From Hominimerdicola alba (GTDB lineage: Bacteria > Bacillota > Clostridia > Oscillospirales > Ruminococcaceae), in NCBI RefSeq assembly GCF_900112155.1, contig NZ_FOKQ01000014.1:1-47921 (forward strand): DNA of 47,921 nucleotides, written 5' to 3'. The notes beneath the pieces are model-generated. The model had not been told where the DNA came from and did not search any database. It saw nothing but the letters and a program-made list of their open reading frames with translations. Positions 47,261-47,921 of this stretch are shown here, one piece after another (the first letter of the stretch is position 1; each line of letters starts with the position of its first letter). The position numbers were made by a program, and so were the translations under genes.

Positions 47261-47921
47261 ATGGATGACGATGTAGATATGAGTACAGATACCGGCGATA
47301 GCGGTTCAAGTGATATTTCTGATGATAGCTCCTCTGATTTCGGTGATTCTTACGATGATACGGATATTGACACGGACGATATTGACGAAGATGTTTCCGA
47401 TGAAGAAGTTGATGATACAGATGATGATACTGATGAATTAGACGATATTGACGAAGATGCTTCTGATGAAGAACTTGATGATACCGATACCGATACTGAT
47501 GAATTAGATGAGATAGACGAAGATGTTTCTGATGAAGAACTCGATGATACCGATGCCGATACTGATGAATTAGATGAGATCGACGAAGATATTTCTGATG
47601 AAGAACTCAATGATACCGATGCCGATACTGATGAATTAGATGAGATCGACGAAGATGTTTCCGATGAAGAATTCGATGACACCAATGCCGATACTGATGA
47701 ATTAGATGAAGTTGATGAAGATGTATCAGAAAATGAAATGGATGATACTGAATTGGAAGAACCTGAAATGACAGAGGATACCGATGATATGGCAGCTGAC
47801 GATCAAGCTGACTCAGTAGAAGATACTGCTGATACCGACACAGAAGAGCCTGAAATGACTGAGGACACTGACGATACGGCTGCTGATGATGAAGTTGATA
47901 CAGCGGAAGATACTGCCGATA
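47261..47921 (+). CDS. Very acidic repeat protein, runs off the window
   Basis: ATG 47261 after AATGGAGAGGATATTATT opens a frame without stop to the window end (at least 220 residues). It is almost entirely Asp, Glu, Thr and Ser (MDDDVDMSTDTGDSG ...). Six tandem units of 22 residues fill 47375-47770 (DEIDEDVSDEELDDTDADTD with EL). A second repeat type follows (EEPEMTEDTDDMAADD and EEPEMTEDTDDTAADDEV). No signal peptide is seen at the start. Possible roles are a flexible acidic scaffold, a cation binder or a nucleic-acid mimic; none can be chosen from sequence. Domains beyond the edge may decide. Confidence 0.8.
   Translation, partial: MDDDVDMSTDTGDSGSSDISDDSSSDFGDSYDDTDIDTDDIDEDVSDEEVDDTDDDTDELDDIDEDASDEELDDTDTDTDELDEIDEDVSDEELDDTDADTDELDEIDEDISDEELNDTDADTDELDEIDEDVSDEEFDDTNADTDELDEVDEDVSENEMDDTELEEPEMTEDTDDMAADDQADSVEDTADTDTEEPEMTEDTDDTAADDEVDTAEDTAD
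47375..47770 (+). repeat. Six tandem 66-base repeats in the acidic gene
   Basis: Six units of 66 bases (22 codons), beginning at 47375, 47441, 47507, 47573, 47639 and 47705. The inner three are the most alike, differing by a few codons; the last one degrades (SENEMDDTELEEPEM). In-frame length allows copy-number change without frameshift. Confidence 0.85.

Noticed and set aside
47350-47685. Ser-rich 111-codon frame on the minus strand
   Set aside because: It is the complement of the Asp/Glu repeat gene, which has a proper ribosome binding site and start.

Overview
The window reads as a chromosomal segment of an anaerobic, plant-fibre-degrading Firmicute, most likely a Ruminococcus close to R. 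albus. The grounds are a secreted family 9 cellulase, BspA-type (DUF285) surface proteins that share one Fn3-like C-terminal module, many sigma-A type promoters (TTGACA-N17-TATAAT), AGGAGG ribosome binding sites and an oxygen-sensitive hydroxyacyl-CoA-dehydratase-type operon. The genus is inferred from gene content only. No rRNA, tRNA or CRISPR was found.

Layout. 0.3-8.8 kb: cell-envelope signalling. It holds two related copies of an ECF sigma/anti-sigma module (the left copy has lost its sigma gene and is split into two coupled ORFs; the right copy is intact and carries a PASTA domain), a VanW-like gene between them, a third ECF sigma/anti-sigma pair on the minus strand, and a DUF3810 metallopeptidase. 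9-20.8 kb: secreted proteins. Two BspA-like proteins and a GH9 cellulase share one Fn3 module; the two BspA genes share near-identical promoters, and the cellulase and the second BspA gene share a terminator hairpin. A frameshifted IS1182-type transposase and a membrane protein lie nearby. 20.9-23 kb: a decay zone with an ISAs1 element (amber-interrupted transposase, perfect core TIRs) beside a truncated nucleoside phosphorylase and a truncated small protein.

23-33.6 kb: metabolic and stress operons. A methyltransferase-transglutaminase-DJ-1-GNAT operon is followed by a seven-gene redox operon (YqhD-type alcohol dehydrogenase, aldo/keto reductase, quinol-monooxygenase-like protein, two flavoproteins, CMD-cupin fusion, small protein). 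A LysR regulator lies upstream, with a divergent frameshifted SDR and an AraC regulator. 33.9-36.1 kb: an OmpR/histidine-kinase two-component system.

36.1-41.1 kb: a minus-strand operon built round a 2-hydroxyacyl-CoA dehydratase/double-cubane-cluster-type protein and its ATP-dependent activator. It also holds a NapH-like membrane ferredoxin, a TauE/CcdA-like membrane protein and an exported protein with a C-terminal four-cysteine motif. Its first gene is cut at about 41.08 kb. From there a mobile island begins: a tyrosine recombinase bracketed by a perfect 20-bp inverted repeat, then an AT-rich five-gene set (zinc-ribbon/TPR protein, unknown protein, membrane-anchored YidD-like protein, HerA/FtsK-type ATPase, very acidic 22-residue-repeat protein) that runs off the right edge. 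This island and the decapitated iron-sulfur operon are the best candidates for undescribed biology.
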